This document shows positions 26,126 to 32,944 of a DNA stretch of 32,944 nucleotides, piece after piece; within the stretch, counting starts at the first letter, position 1, and each line of letters opens with the position of its first letter. A program made the translations under genes and the position numbers. The notes beneath the pieces were generated by a model that ran no database searches, had not been told where the DNA came from, and saw nothing but the letters and a program-made list of their open reading frames with translations. The stretch comes from Gilvimarinus chinensis DSM 19667. GTDB taxonomy: Bacteria > Pseudomonadota > Gammaproteobacteria > Pseudomonadales > Cellvibrionaceae. The stretch is taken from positions 1-32,944 of the forward strand of contig NZ_KB898716.1 in the NCBI RefSeq assembly GCF_000377745.1, read 5' to 3'.

Positions 26126-29103
26126 ATTGGCATCGCACGCCGTCTTCGTTCACCTTGCCGTTGGCGTTATCGCTGGTGTTGTCGGCCTGTGGCCATAACC
26201 CGGTAGAGGACAGCCGCACCCTGGCAGACCTGCCCGAGCCTGTCATCCCCAGGCACGACGAAGGTGTGGCCGCCGAAAATCTGGAGCAGATAGAAGCCCA
26301 ATACCGCGCCGCCCTGCTGGTGGCCACCGACCCCGAAGTGCGCCACCACATTCAAGTGCGCCTGGCGGATTTAGAAATGGCCCGCAGCGAACAGGCTCAG
26401 CAAGAGGCCCGTACCCTTACCGCCTTTTTCGCCGAGCCCATCAGTCACTATCAGGCGCTGGTAGCCACCTACGAGGCAGACCCGGCGCAATCGGTGGCGA
26501 GCGCGCCAGATGCCCTCTACTACAAGCTCGCCAAGGCCTACGCACTGGACGGTCGCGACCGCGAAGCCGCCGCCACCCTGGACGAGCTGGCGCAGCGCTT
26601 TCCCGATTCCCCTTATATTCACGAGGCGCAGTTCCGCCGCGCTGAGCGCGCCTTTGCCGCGGGCGATTACGAACTGGCCGAGGCCCTCTACCTTGAAGTT
26701 GCCACCAGCCCCACCAGCGCCTTTGCCGATAATGCCCTGTACATGCAGGGCTGGGCCGCGTACAAGCAATCGCGCTACGGCGATGCGCTGGGGCAGTTTA
26801 CCCAGCTGCTGGACGACGCCTTCGCCGGCGCGGTGCTGCCCTCGCAGGTGGCCACGGCGATGTCGCGCATGGACCCCAACCAGCGCAATCTGGTAGACGA
26901 CACCCTGCGGGTGCTCAGCTTTACTTACGCCAACCTCGACGGCGCCCAGTCTATTGCCGAACAGCAGCAAGACATCGGCGCCCGGCCCTATCAATACTTG
27001 CTGTACCAGCAGCTGGGTGAGCTGTACCTGAGCCAAGAGCGCTACCTGGACAGCGCCGATACCTACGCCCGCTTTGTCAGTAACAACCCCAGCGCAGACA
27101 TCGCGCCCGACTTTTCCATTCGCGAAATTGAGGTGTATCAGGCGGGCGGCTTTCCCTCGCTGGTGTTGCCCGCCAAGCGCGCTTACGTAAATCACTATGG
27201 TATTTACAGCAACTACTGGCAGGCCCGCGCCGGTATTGCCACCCCCGCCACCGGTCTGGCGGCGCGTCAGGTGGTGCGCAGCAACCGGCCGCGCAATATG
27301 AGTGCGCAGGCCTTGGCTAAGCTCAAGCTGTATCTGGAAGAGCTGGCGCGCCACAACCACGCCGAAGCGCAGCGTCTGGCCAAAGCGCAAAACGACGCCA
27401 ATGCCCTGGCCCCGTCCCGCGCCGATGTGCGCCGCGCCTACGCCGATGCTGCAGAGCTGTACGAAGAGTTTCTGCTCACCTTCCCGCTGGATGAACGCGC
27501 CGGCGAGATCAACTTCCTGATGGCCGAGGCCTATAACGAAAGCGGCCGCACCATCGCCGCGCTGGGCGCTTACGAAACCGTCGCGTTTGAGCGCATAGAC
27601 GCCACCTATGGCGCGGATGCCGGCTACAGCGCGGTACTGCTGAGCCAAAACCTGATTGAGCGCTCGAAGGCGGGCGAAAACCTGCCCACCGATTCCCTTA
27701 CTGATGAGCCGGTGCAGAGCAAGCTGTGGCAGTGGCAAGAGCGCAAAATCGACAACGCCATTAAATTTGCCGACACCTACCCACAGGATGAGCGCGCCAT
27801 TGTGGTATTAACCCAGGCCGCCCCCGAGCTGATGTACCAGGGTGAGCTGGCGCGCGCCTCGCAGGTGGCGCGACGGGTGATTACCTGGCAGCCCGCCCCA
27901 GAGGGCGACTTGCTCTACACCGCCTGGCTGACTCTGGGGCATTCAGAGTTTGAACAGCAGCTTTACCCCGAGGCCGAGGCCGCCTACTGGCAGGCGCTTG
28001 AGCTACACGCCAACTACGGCCAAAAGCCCGGCTCGCCCACCGCCGCCGAGCTGCGCGAGCGCATTGCCGCCAGCATCTACCAGCAGGCGCAGCTAGCGCT
28101 GGCCAGTGGTGATAACGCCACCGCTATCAATCAGTTGCTGCGCATTCACACCGAGCTGCCGGGTACAAGCATTGCCGCCACCGCCTTGTTCGATGCCGGG
28201 CACACCGCGCAAATGGCCGGTGACTATGCCCAGGCCCAGAGTCTGTTAAGCGAGTTTAAAACCGCCTACCCCAACCATGAACTGAGCGCGCGCCTGCCCG
28301 CCAAACTGATTGTGATTCACGAGGCGCAGGGCAACTGGGCCGCTGCCGCCGCGCTGCTGAGCGCTCAGGCCAGTGCCAATGCTGGCACCGAGTTGGGCCG
28401 CCAGTCGCTGTTAAGCGCCGCCGAGTACTACGATAAAGAAGGCGACTGGGAGCAGGCCCGCGACCACTACCGTGATTACGCCCACAGCTACGCCGAACCC
28501 GTCAGCGAGCGGCTGGAGGTAGAGCTGCGCCTGTCCGAGCTGTACAACGAGGTGGGCGATAGCGAAAGCCGGGATTTTTGGCTGGCGCGCATTGTTAAAA
28601 CCGCGCAGCAAAACCCCACCGAGCGCAGTCGCTATTTGGGCGCGCAGGCGGCGACCACCCTGGCCGAAGCGCCCTACCACCGGTTTAAAAACATCGCCCT
28701 TACCCTGCCCATCCAGCAGAGCCTGGGGCAAAAGCGCAGCGCGCTGGATGCGGCCCTGGCCGCGCAACAGCAGGTGCTGGACTTTAAAGTGGCGGACTTT
28801 ACCACCCGCGCCAATTTCTTTATCGGCGAAATTTACACCTCGCTGGCGCGCGATTTAATGGACTCCGAACGGCCTGCCAACCTCAACGCGCTGGAGCTGG
28901 AGCAATACGATATTCTGCTGGAAGAACAGGCCTACCCCTTTGAAGAAAAAGCCATCGACTTACACGAAGCCAACGCCCAGCGCAGCTGGCAGGGGCTTTA
29001 CGATGACTGGGTCGCGGCCAGTATTCAGTCGCTGGCAAAACTACTGCCCGCGCGCTACGGCAAACAGGAACAAACCGTGGAGGTGGCCCGTGAGATTCGC
29101 TAA
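26122..29103 (+). CDS. Large TPR-repeat lipoprotein
   Basis: Protein of 993 residues with a lipoprotein signal (LVLSAC, Cys23), so anchored to a membrane facing the periplasm. Residue 24 is Gly rather than Asp, so outer-membrane sorting is expected. Most of the length is TPR-like helical hairpins, for example YYKLAKAYALDGRDREAAAT, FRRAERAFAAGDYELAEALY, YMQGWAAYKQSRYGDALGQF, YQLGELYLSQERYLDSADTY-like units, and further sets around 450-500, 630-720 and 760-810. Broad resemblance is to gliding-associated TPR proteins such as AglT and to TPR partners of TonB systems. The start has GAGGTGG seven bases upstream. It ends inside the next gene by 14 bases. GC content is high (for instance 44 of 60 bases at 27241-27300). 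Confidence 0.85.
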   Translation: MNWHRTPSSFTLPLALSLVLSACGHNPVEDSRTLADLPEPVIPRHDEGVAAENLEQIEAQYRAALLVATDPEVRHHIQVRLADLEMARSEQAQQEARTLTAFFAEPISHYQALVATYEADPAQSVASAPDALYYKLAKAYALDGRDREAAATLDELAQRFPDSPYIHEAQFRRAERAFAAGDYELAEALYLEVATSPTSAFADNALYMQGWAAYKQSRYGDALGQFTQLLDDAFAGAVLPSQVATAMSRMDPNQRNLVDDTLRVLSFTYANLDGAQSIAEQQQDIGARPYQYLLYQQLGELYLSQERYLDSADTYARFVSNNPSADIAPDFSIREIEVYQAGGFPSLVLPAKRAYVNHYGIYSNYWQARAGIATPATGLAARQVVRSNRPRNMSAQALAKLKLYLEELARHNHAEAQRLAKAQNDANALAPSRADVRRAYADAAELYEEFLLTFPLDERAGEINFLMAEAYNESGRTIAALGAYETVAFERIDATYGADAGYSAVLLSQNLIERSKAGENLPTDSLTDEPVQSKLWQWQERKIDNAIKFADTYPQDERAIVVLTQAAPELMYQGELARASQVARRVITWQPAPEGDLLYTAWLTLGHSEFEQQLYPEAEAAYWQALELHANYGQKPGSPTAAELRERIAASIYQQAQLALASGDNATAINQLLRIHTELPGTSIAATALFDAGHTAQMAGDYAQAQSLLSEFKTAYPNHELSARLPAKLIVIHEAQGNWAAAAALLSAQASANAGTELGRQSLLSAAEYYDKEGDWEQARDHYRDYAHSYAEPVSERLEVELRLSELYNEVGDSESRDFWLARIVKTAQQNPTERSRYLGAQAATTLAEAPYHRFKNIALTLPIQQSLGQKRSALDAALAAQQQVLDFKVADFTTRANFFIGEIYTSLARDLMDSERPANLNALELEQYDILLEEQAYPFEEKAIDLHEANAQRSWQGLYDDWVAASIQSLAKLLPARYGKQEQTVEVAREIR

Positions 29104-29791
29104 GCCACTGCTGGCGTTATCGGGTGTGTTGCTGCTGAGCGCCTGCGCCAGCTCCCCCGAACAGCCTACTGATGCCGCTACAGCCGAGGCGGAAATGGCC
29201 CAGGCGGAAGCCAGCGAGCAGGCCTTTAACGCCGCGCTACCGCCGGGCCCTGTTACCATTAATCCTTACCTGCAAGGCCCTGCGCCCAAAGTGAGCGCTG
29301 ACATACAAAACAGTTTTGCCACCGCACAGCAGCAAATGACGCAACAGCGCTGGAGTGATGCGCGCCACACCCTGCAAGCGCTGGTGGTGCAGGCGCCCGA
29401 GTTATCCGGCCCCTGGCTTAATCTCGGTATTGTCTGGGTGCAGCTCAACGAGCCTGGTCAGGCCCGCGCCGCCTTTGACCGCGCCCTGGCCGCCAACCCG
29501 CTGAATGTGGATGCCTACAACCATCTGGCGGCGCTGGAGCGGCGCGAAGGCAATTTTGCCCAGGCGCAAGAGCTGTACGAGCAGGCGCTGGCGGTGTGGC
29601 CACACTCAATTGCCAGCCATAAAAACCTGGGTATCTTGCAGGACATTTACACCGGCGACTGGCCCCAGGCGCTGCTGCACTATCAGGCCGCCCAGTACCT
29701 GACCGAGCAAACCCAGGGCGCACCGGATACACAACTGGCGGGTTGGATTATCGACTTACAGCGGCGTATGACCGCACAGGGGGCGCAGTGA
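29090..29791 (+). CDS. TPR-repeat lipoprotein, 233 residues
   Basis: The chosen start is GTG 29090, which has a perfect GGAGG six bases upstream and gives a proper lipoprotein signal (MRFAKPLLALSGVLLLSAC, Cys19). The longer in-frame ATG 28940 would place 50 basic, repeat-antisense residues before the signal and is unlikely. After a polar Ala/Glu linker, residues about 75-215 carry about three TPR units (QNSFATAQQQMTQQRWSDAR, WLNLGIVWVQLNEPGQARAA, YNHLAALERREGNFAQAQEL). It overlaps both neighbours (14 and 4 bases). It is probably an outer-membrane-anchored scaffold with PilF-like general layout but no pilus neighbour. Confidence 0.85.
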   Translation: MRFAKPLLALSGVLLLSACASSPEQPTDAATAEAEMAQAEASEQAFNAALPPGPVTINPYLQGPAPKVSADIQNSFATAQQQMTQQRWSDARHTLQALVVQAPELSGPWLNLGIVWVQLNEPGQARAAFDRALAANPLNVDAYNHLAALERREGNFAQAQELYEQALAVWPHSIASHKNLGILQDIYTGDWPQALLHYQAAQYLTEQTQGAPDTQLAGWIIDLQRRMTAQGAQ

Positions 29792-30129
29792 AGCCGTTAG
29801 TTTTAAACGCAGCAGCTTTTATCGCCGCGCTGTTATTGCCACTGGCGGCGCAAGCGCAGGATGAACGCCTGGAAAGCACAATCACCGGTAATCAGGAGCA
29901 GCCCCAGGTGCTGTACATTGTGCCCTGGCAAACGCCCGACAGCCCCACGCTTAAATACGATGTGGTACGCGACCAGTCCGCCGCCGTGTTTGAGCATTTA
30001 GAGCGCTCAGAGCTTCACCGCGAGTTAAACCTGCTGGATCAGATTGAGCCAGCATCGCAAGCGAGCAATAAAAATGAGACACAGCTAACAGAAACATCGC
30101 AGGCATCACAAACCGATACGAACAACTGA
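29788..30129 (+). CDS. Small exported protein, 113 residues
   Basis: The start is GTG 29788, overlapping the upstream TGA (GTGA) with a G-rich element before it. The longer ATG at 29743 would put 15 non-signal residues in front. A signal peptide (1-23, ending AAQAQ) is followed by a mature part of about 90 residues containing QVLYIVPWQTPDSPTLKYDVV, an FEHLERSELHRELNLLDQI helix and a Ser/Thr/Gln/Asn-rich tail that looks disordered. No family is recognised. A short beta segment plus helix suggests an adaptor that binds a partner in the machine encoded around it. Confidence 0.75.
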   Translation: MKPLVLNAAAFIAALLLPLAAQAQDERLESTITGNQEQPQVLYIVPWQTPDSPTLKYDVVRDQSAAVFEHLERSELHRELNLLDQIEPASQASNKNETQLTETSQASQTDTNN

Positions 30130-30194
30130 GGCATAATGCGCCGGTATTTTGGGGGACGCCCAGCGGCGCAGAGCAACACACAAGGTAAATAACT

Positions 30195-30875
30195 ATGGAT
30201 TTTTTCTCCACGATCGTGCGCTTTTTCCAAAACGGTGGGCCTTTTATGTACCCCATCGCGCTGGTGCTGATTATCGGCCTGGTGATTGCGGTAGAACGCT
30301 ATCTGGTGCTCAGCGCCGCGCGCCGCGCCAACAGCCAGGCGTTTAACCGGGTCATGCCGCTGCTGAAAAAACGCGACTATCAGGGCGTGGTGCAACTGGG
30401 CCGTTCAGACGATGCCCCCATCGCTCGCATCGTTGCCGCCGGGGTGGCGCGTATGGGCCAGTCGGGCAATCGCGACGATATCGAACTGGCCATGGAAGAG
30501 GGCGTATTAGAAGCCATGCCGCGGCTTGAAAAGCGCACGCCTTACTTAGCCACTTTGGCGAATATCGCCACCCTTTTAGGGCTTTTGGGTACCATTATCG
30601 GCCTGATTGCCGCCTTTACCGCCGTGGCTGAGGCCGATCCCGCCGAAAAAGCCACCTTGCTCTCAAACAGTATTTCGGTGGCCATGAACACCACCGCCTT
30701 TGGTCTTATTTCCGCCATTCCGCTGCTGCTGTTTCACGCCATGCTGCAAACCAAAACCACCGAGCTTGTGGACTCGCTGGAAATGACCGGCGTGAAGTGC
30801 CTTAACCTTCTGACCGGCAGCGCCCAGCCCAAAGCGGCCGCCGCCAGTCAGCCCGCTCCCAGAGCCGGGGTGTAA
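30195..30875 (+). CDS. MotA/TolQ/ExbB-type proton channel subunit
   Basis: Inner-membrane protein of 226 residues with three predicted helices: TM1 about 18-37, TM2 about 120-142 and TM3 about 163-184. The TolQ/ExbB signature region is visible as LATLANIATLLGLLGTIIGLIAAF followed by SISVAMNTTAFGLISAIPLLL. The Thr166-Thr167 pair sits at the place of the channel-lining Thr of ExbB and TolQ. It would form a pentamer around ExbD-type subunits and use the proton gradient. AAGG lies before the ATG. It is 65 bases after the previous gene and 9 before the next. The Ala/Pro-rich C-terminal tail is unremarkable. Confidence 0.92.
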   Translation: MDFFSTIVRFFQNGGPFMYPIALVLIIGLVIAVERYLVLSAARRANSQAFNRVMPLLKKRDYQGVVQLGRSDDAPIARIVAAGVARMGQSGNRDDIELAMEEGVLEAMPRLEKRTPYLATLANIATLLGLLGTIIGLIAAFTAVAEADPAEKATLLSNSISVAMNTTAFGLISAIPLLLFHAMLQTKTTELVDSLEMTGVKCLNLLTGSAQPKAAAASQPAPRAGV

Positions 30876-30884
30876 GGCTGGCCC

Positions 30885-31457
30885 ATGCGCTTTAGAAGAC
30901 GGCGCCACAACGAGGAAGCCGAGCTCAACATCACCTCCTTTATGAATCTGATGATCGTATTGGTGCCGGTGCTGTTGCTGAGCATGGTGTTCTCGCGCAT
31001 TACCGTGCTGGAACTCAACCTGCCGGATTCCGCCTCGGCCAGCAGCGCCGAAGACTCCGAGGATATGGACTTTCTGGAAGTGGTTCTCTACCCGGATTAC
31101 CTGGGCATTAACCACCCGGCGGGCAACCGCGCGTTTTCCGTCTGCCCGCACACCGAGGGCGACATGGCAGGTACTCACAACTACGCCGAGCTGACCGAGG
31201 CGCTCAAGCAAATCAAAATCCGCTTGGAAGACGACTACCAGATCGAGAAAAACGACATTGTCCTCCTGGCCCAGCCAGACACAGATTACCAAACCATTGT
31301 CAGCACCATGGACGCGGTGCGCTCGTTTAAAGCCGTGGTGGCCGCCAACGTGGTGGATGCCTCGCTGTTCCCGCAAATCTCGCTGGGCGATGCCCCCGAC
31401 AATGACCCGCTGCGCGATCAGGTGCCCTGCGACACGGTGAGCGGAGGTGCGCCATGA
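30885..31457 (+). CDS. ExbD/TolR-type subunit lacking the proton-carrying Asp
   Basis: Protein of 190 residues with a basic N-terminus (RFRRRR), one membrane helix (about 20-38) and a periplasmic domain (about 60-190). Alignment by eye of the helix start, LNITSFMNLMIVLV, with the E. coli ExbD segment INVTPFIDVMLVLL puts Asn21 at the position of Asp25, the residue essential for ExbD function. The periplasmic part is unusual in holding a Cys pair (Cys87 and Cys182) that could form a disulfide. It has a linker with acidic Ser-rich residues and a terminal ExbD-like strand region (NDIVLLAQPDTDYQTIVSTMDAVR). AAGG precedes the ATG. Its last four bases overlap the second exbD-like gene. Confidence 0.9.
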   Translation: MRFRRRRHNEEAELNITSFMNLMIVLVPVLLLSMVFSRITVLELNLPDSASASSAEDSEDMDFLEVVLYPDYLGINHPAGNRAFSVCPHTEGDMAGTHNYAELTEALKQIKIRLEDDYQIEKNDIVLLAQPDTDYQTIVSTMDAVRSFKAVVAANVVDASLFPQISLGDAPDNDPLRDQVPCDTVSGGAP

Positions 31458-31975
31458 AACAATCACTGCGCGCCAAGCGCATGGCCAAGCACCATCGCCG
31501 CAACCAAGCGGTACCCAAGCTGAACCTGGTATCGCTGATGGATATTTTCACCATCCTGGTGTTCTTTTTGTTGGTCAACTCGTCCGACGTTGAGGTACTG
31601 ACCAACGACAAATCCATCAAGCTGCCAGCCTCCATCGCCGACACAGTGCCCGAAACCACCCTGGTGGTGATGGTAAACGACGAGAACATTCTGGTGGGGG
31701 GCCGTCCGGTTACCGACATTGCCAGCATTGGTGAAGACCCGGAAATCGAGCCCCTGCTAACCGAGCTGGAATACCGCGCCTCGCGCCGCAACATCACCCC
31801 CGAGCAACAAGCCAAGGGCTTGCCCATTACCATCATGGGCGACAAAGCCATCCCTTATACCTTGCTCAAACAGGTTATGAATACCTGCGCCCAGGCGGGC
31901 TACCGAGATATCGCACTGGCAGTGAACAAAACCGCCGACAAACGCGGCGAAGCGCTTGAGGGGGCTAAGCAGTAA
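31454..31975 (+). CDS. ExbD/TolR-type subunit with the conserved Asp
   Basis: Protein of 173 residues with a long basic N-terminus (about 22 residues rich in Lys, Arg and His). The membrane helix begins VPKLNLVSLMDIFTILVFFLL, keeping the proton-carrying Asp (Asp30). The periplasmic domain (about 60-173) ends with the typical ExbD arrangement of a strand and helix (ITIMGDKAIPYTLLKQVMNTCAQAGYRDIALAVNK). GGAGG lies six bases before the ATG. The stop overlaps the next start by one base. It pairs with the Asn-type paralogue directly upstream, so the predicted motor may contain two non-identical ExbD-like chains. Confidence 0.93.
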   Translation: MKQSLRAKRMAKHHRRNQAVPKLNLVSLMDIFTILVFFLLVNSSDVEVLTNDKSIKLPASIADTVPETTLVVMVNDENILVGGRPVTDIASIGEDPEIEPLLTELEYRASRRNITPEQQAKGLPITIMGDKAIPYTLLKQVMNTCAQAGYRDIALAVNKTADKRGEALEGAKQ

Positions 31976-32944
31976 TGGCCCGCCGGCAGACACCAGAATG
32001 GCAATCGCCTTTTGCCCGCAGCGCGGCGGACGACTCGCGCTTTGGCAAAATCCTGATCGGGGCCGTGGCCGTATTTGCCATCGCCGGGGTGGTGGTGCCG
32101 CTCATTCAACTGCCGGAAATTGAACGCGCCGAAAAAGAAGAGCTGCCGCCGCAACTGGCGCGGGTACTGTTAGAAAAACAGGAAATCGAGCCGCCCCCAC
32201 CGCCGCCTGAGCCCGAGCCTGAGCCAGAACCGGAAGAAGAACCAGAACCCGAAGAGCCGCCGGAGCCAGAAGAGGTGCCCGAACCGGAGCCGGAACCCGA
32301 AGTGGTGCCCGAGCCAGAGCCAATCACCGAAGTGGATAAAGCGCGGGAAAAAGCCAAAACCACCGGCGTGCTGCAATTTCAAGACGCCCTGGCGGATATG
32401 CGCGAGGCCATAGATACCAAAGCCGTTGCCAGCGAAAACATCACCCGTGGCCAGGCCGAAGCCGAACGCACCCAGCGCGATTTAATTACCAGCAACGCCG
32501 AAGCCGACAGCGGCGGTATCAACACCGCCGCGCTTTCCACCGACACCGGCGGCGTCGCCCTGTCGGGCCGCGAAACCACCCAGGTAGAAAGCCCGCTGGG
32601 CGGTGAAGATGCCGTAGCCTCCGCCGCGCCCGCCAAAAGCCGCACTGCATCCGAGCGCACCGACGAAGAAATTCGCCAAGTCATGAGCCAGCACGCCAGC
32701 GCGCTGGATCGCTACTACCGCCGCGCCCTGCGCAGCAACCCAGCACTGCAGGGCAAGGTGGTGTTAAAGCTGGTAATCAATCCCGACGGGACACTGGCAG
32801 ACGTGAGTATCGTTAGCTCTGGTCTGAACGATCCGGATTTGGAAGCCAAGGTGTTGGCGCGGGTTAAGTTGATTACCTTCCCGGCGCGTAGTGATGTGAT
32901 TGTTACTACACGGAATTATACTTTGAATTTTTTGCCGCAACTGT
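31975..32944 (+). CDS. AgmX/TonB-like energy transducer (3' end cut by window edge)
   Basis: Inner-membrane transducer of at least 323 residues, whose frame is still open at the right edge. The usual family end is near, so probably only a few residues are missing. One membrane helix lies at about 25-44, followed by a Pro/Glu repeat region (73-116) that is acidic throughout. A polar Ala/Thr/Ser linker leads to a C-terminal AgmX/PglI-type domain (about 230-323) containing VMSQHASALDRYYRRALRS, LQGKVVLKLVINPDGTLADV and VKLITFPA. The domain resembles TonB but has the Q/R-rich helix before it that is typical of the AgmX group. Coupled to exbD by TAATG. It would link the ExbBD motor to the periplasmic TPR lipoproteins. 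Confidence 0.9.
   Translation, partial: MARRQTPEWQSPFARSAADDSRFGKILIGAVAVFAIAGVVVPLIQLPEIERAEKEELPPQLARVLLEKQEIEPPPPPPEPEPEPEPEEEPEPEEPPEPEEVPEPEPEPEVVPEPEPITEVDKAREKAKTTGVLQFQDALADMREAIDTKAVASENITRGQAEAERTQRDLITSNAEADSGGINTAALSTDTGGVALSGRETTQVESPLGGEDAVASAAPAKSRTASERTDEEIRQVMSQHASALDRYYRRALRSNPALQGKVVLKLVINPDGTLADVSIVSSGLNDPDLEAKVLARVKLITFPARSDVIVTTRNYTLNFLPQL
32191..32322 (+). repeat. Imperfect Pro-Glu coding repeat in the TonB-like gene
   Basis: Residues 73-116 of the transducer are almost entirely Pro and Glu, in PE, PEP and PEE units with a few Val. Codons vary (CCG, CCC, CCA, GAG, GAA), unlike the pure (Ala-Glu)n tract of chpA, so this is an older repeat under selection. In classical TonB such segments are stiff rods across the periplasm. 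The Lys-Pro half found in E. coli TonB is missing. Confidence 0.85.

Noticed and set aside
26371-27738. 455-codon open frame on the minus strand
   Set aside because: It lies wholly antisense to the TPR lipoprotein gene in high-GC DNA, where long shadow frames are common; its protein is low-complexity Gly/Val/Gln and has no recognisable domain, while the plus-strand frame has lipobox and TPR repeats.
30663-31466. 267-codon open frame on the minus strand
   Set aside because: Antisense to the exbB and exbD genes, which have clear membrane signatures and ribosome-binding sites; the antisense product is His/Val/Gly-rich without a family.

Overview
The window looks like chromosome from a gammaproteobacterium related to the Cellvibrionaceae/Pseudomonadales group. 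Rho, UbiD, GshB and PilG read very close to their Escherichia and Pseudomonas counterparts. The order pilGHIJK-chpA | gshB-tonB-yqgE-ruvX is the one known from Pseudomonas aeruginosa. There is no rRNA, tRNA, CRISPR array, insertion sequence or phage gene. Genus assignment is inference.

Region 1 (1-8119, minus strand) is the Pil-Chp chemosensory operon that controls type IV pili: response regulators PilG and PilH, coupling protein PilI, chemoreceptor PilJ, methyltransferase PilK, and the N-terminal 1160 residues of the giant histidine kinase ChpA, which runs off the left edge. The edge falls inside a pure hexanucleotide repeat encoding (Ala-Glu)n. Region 2 (8120-8448) is a divergent intergenic stretch with four inverted repeats. 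Region 3 (8449-12599, plus strand) carries gshB, a TonB-type energy transducer, yqgE, ruvX and hemW, the first four overlapping or nearly so. Region 4 (12672-15065) is an orphan hybrid sensor kinase with a degenerate first receiver domain.

Region 5 (15255-18839) is trxA, rho and ubiD, with a hairpin and a good sigma70-type promoter between trxA and rho and an intrinsic terminator after rho. Region 6 (18942-23521) has an exported ThuA-like protein, a strong bidirectional terminator, a membrane PAS-GGDEF-EAL protein and an ApbE flavin transferase.

Region 7 (23700 to the right edge) is the most unusual part: a GC-rich, tightly packed run of eight genes. It encodes a small exported protein, an exported TPR/coiled-coil protein, a 993-residue TPR lipoprotein, a 233-residue TPR lipoprotein, a small exported protein, one ExbB/TolQ/MotA-type channel subunit, two different ExbD/TolR-type subunits and an AgmX/TonB-like transducer. 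The layout suggests a proton-driven envelope machine coupled to periplasmic TPR scaffolds, resembling in composition the Agl/Glt gliding machinery of Myxococcus and TPR-containing TonB systems. The first ExbD-like protein has Asn where the proton-carrying Asp is expected, while the second keeps Asp. A CRP-like palindrome spaced for a class II promoter lies upstream of the first gene. These features make this operon the best candidate for an undescribed system.
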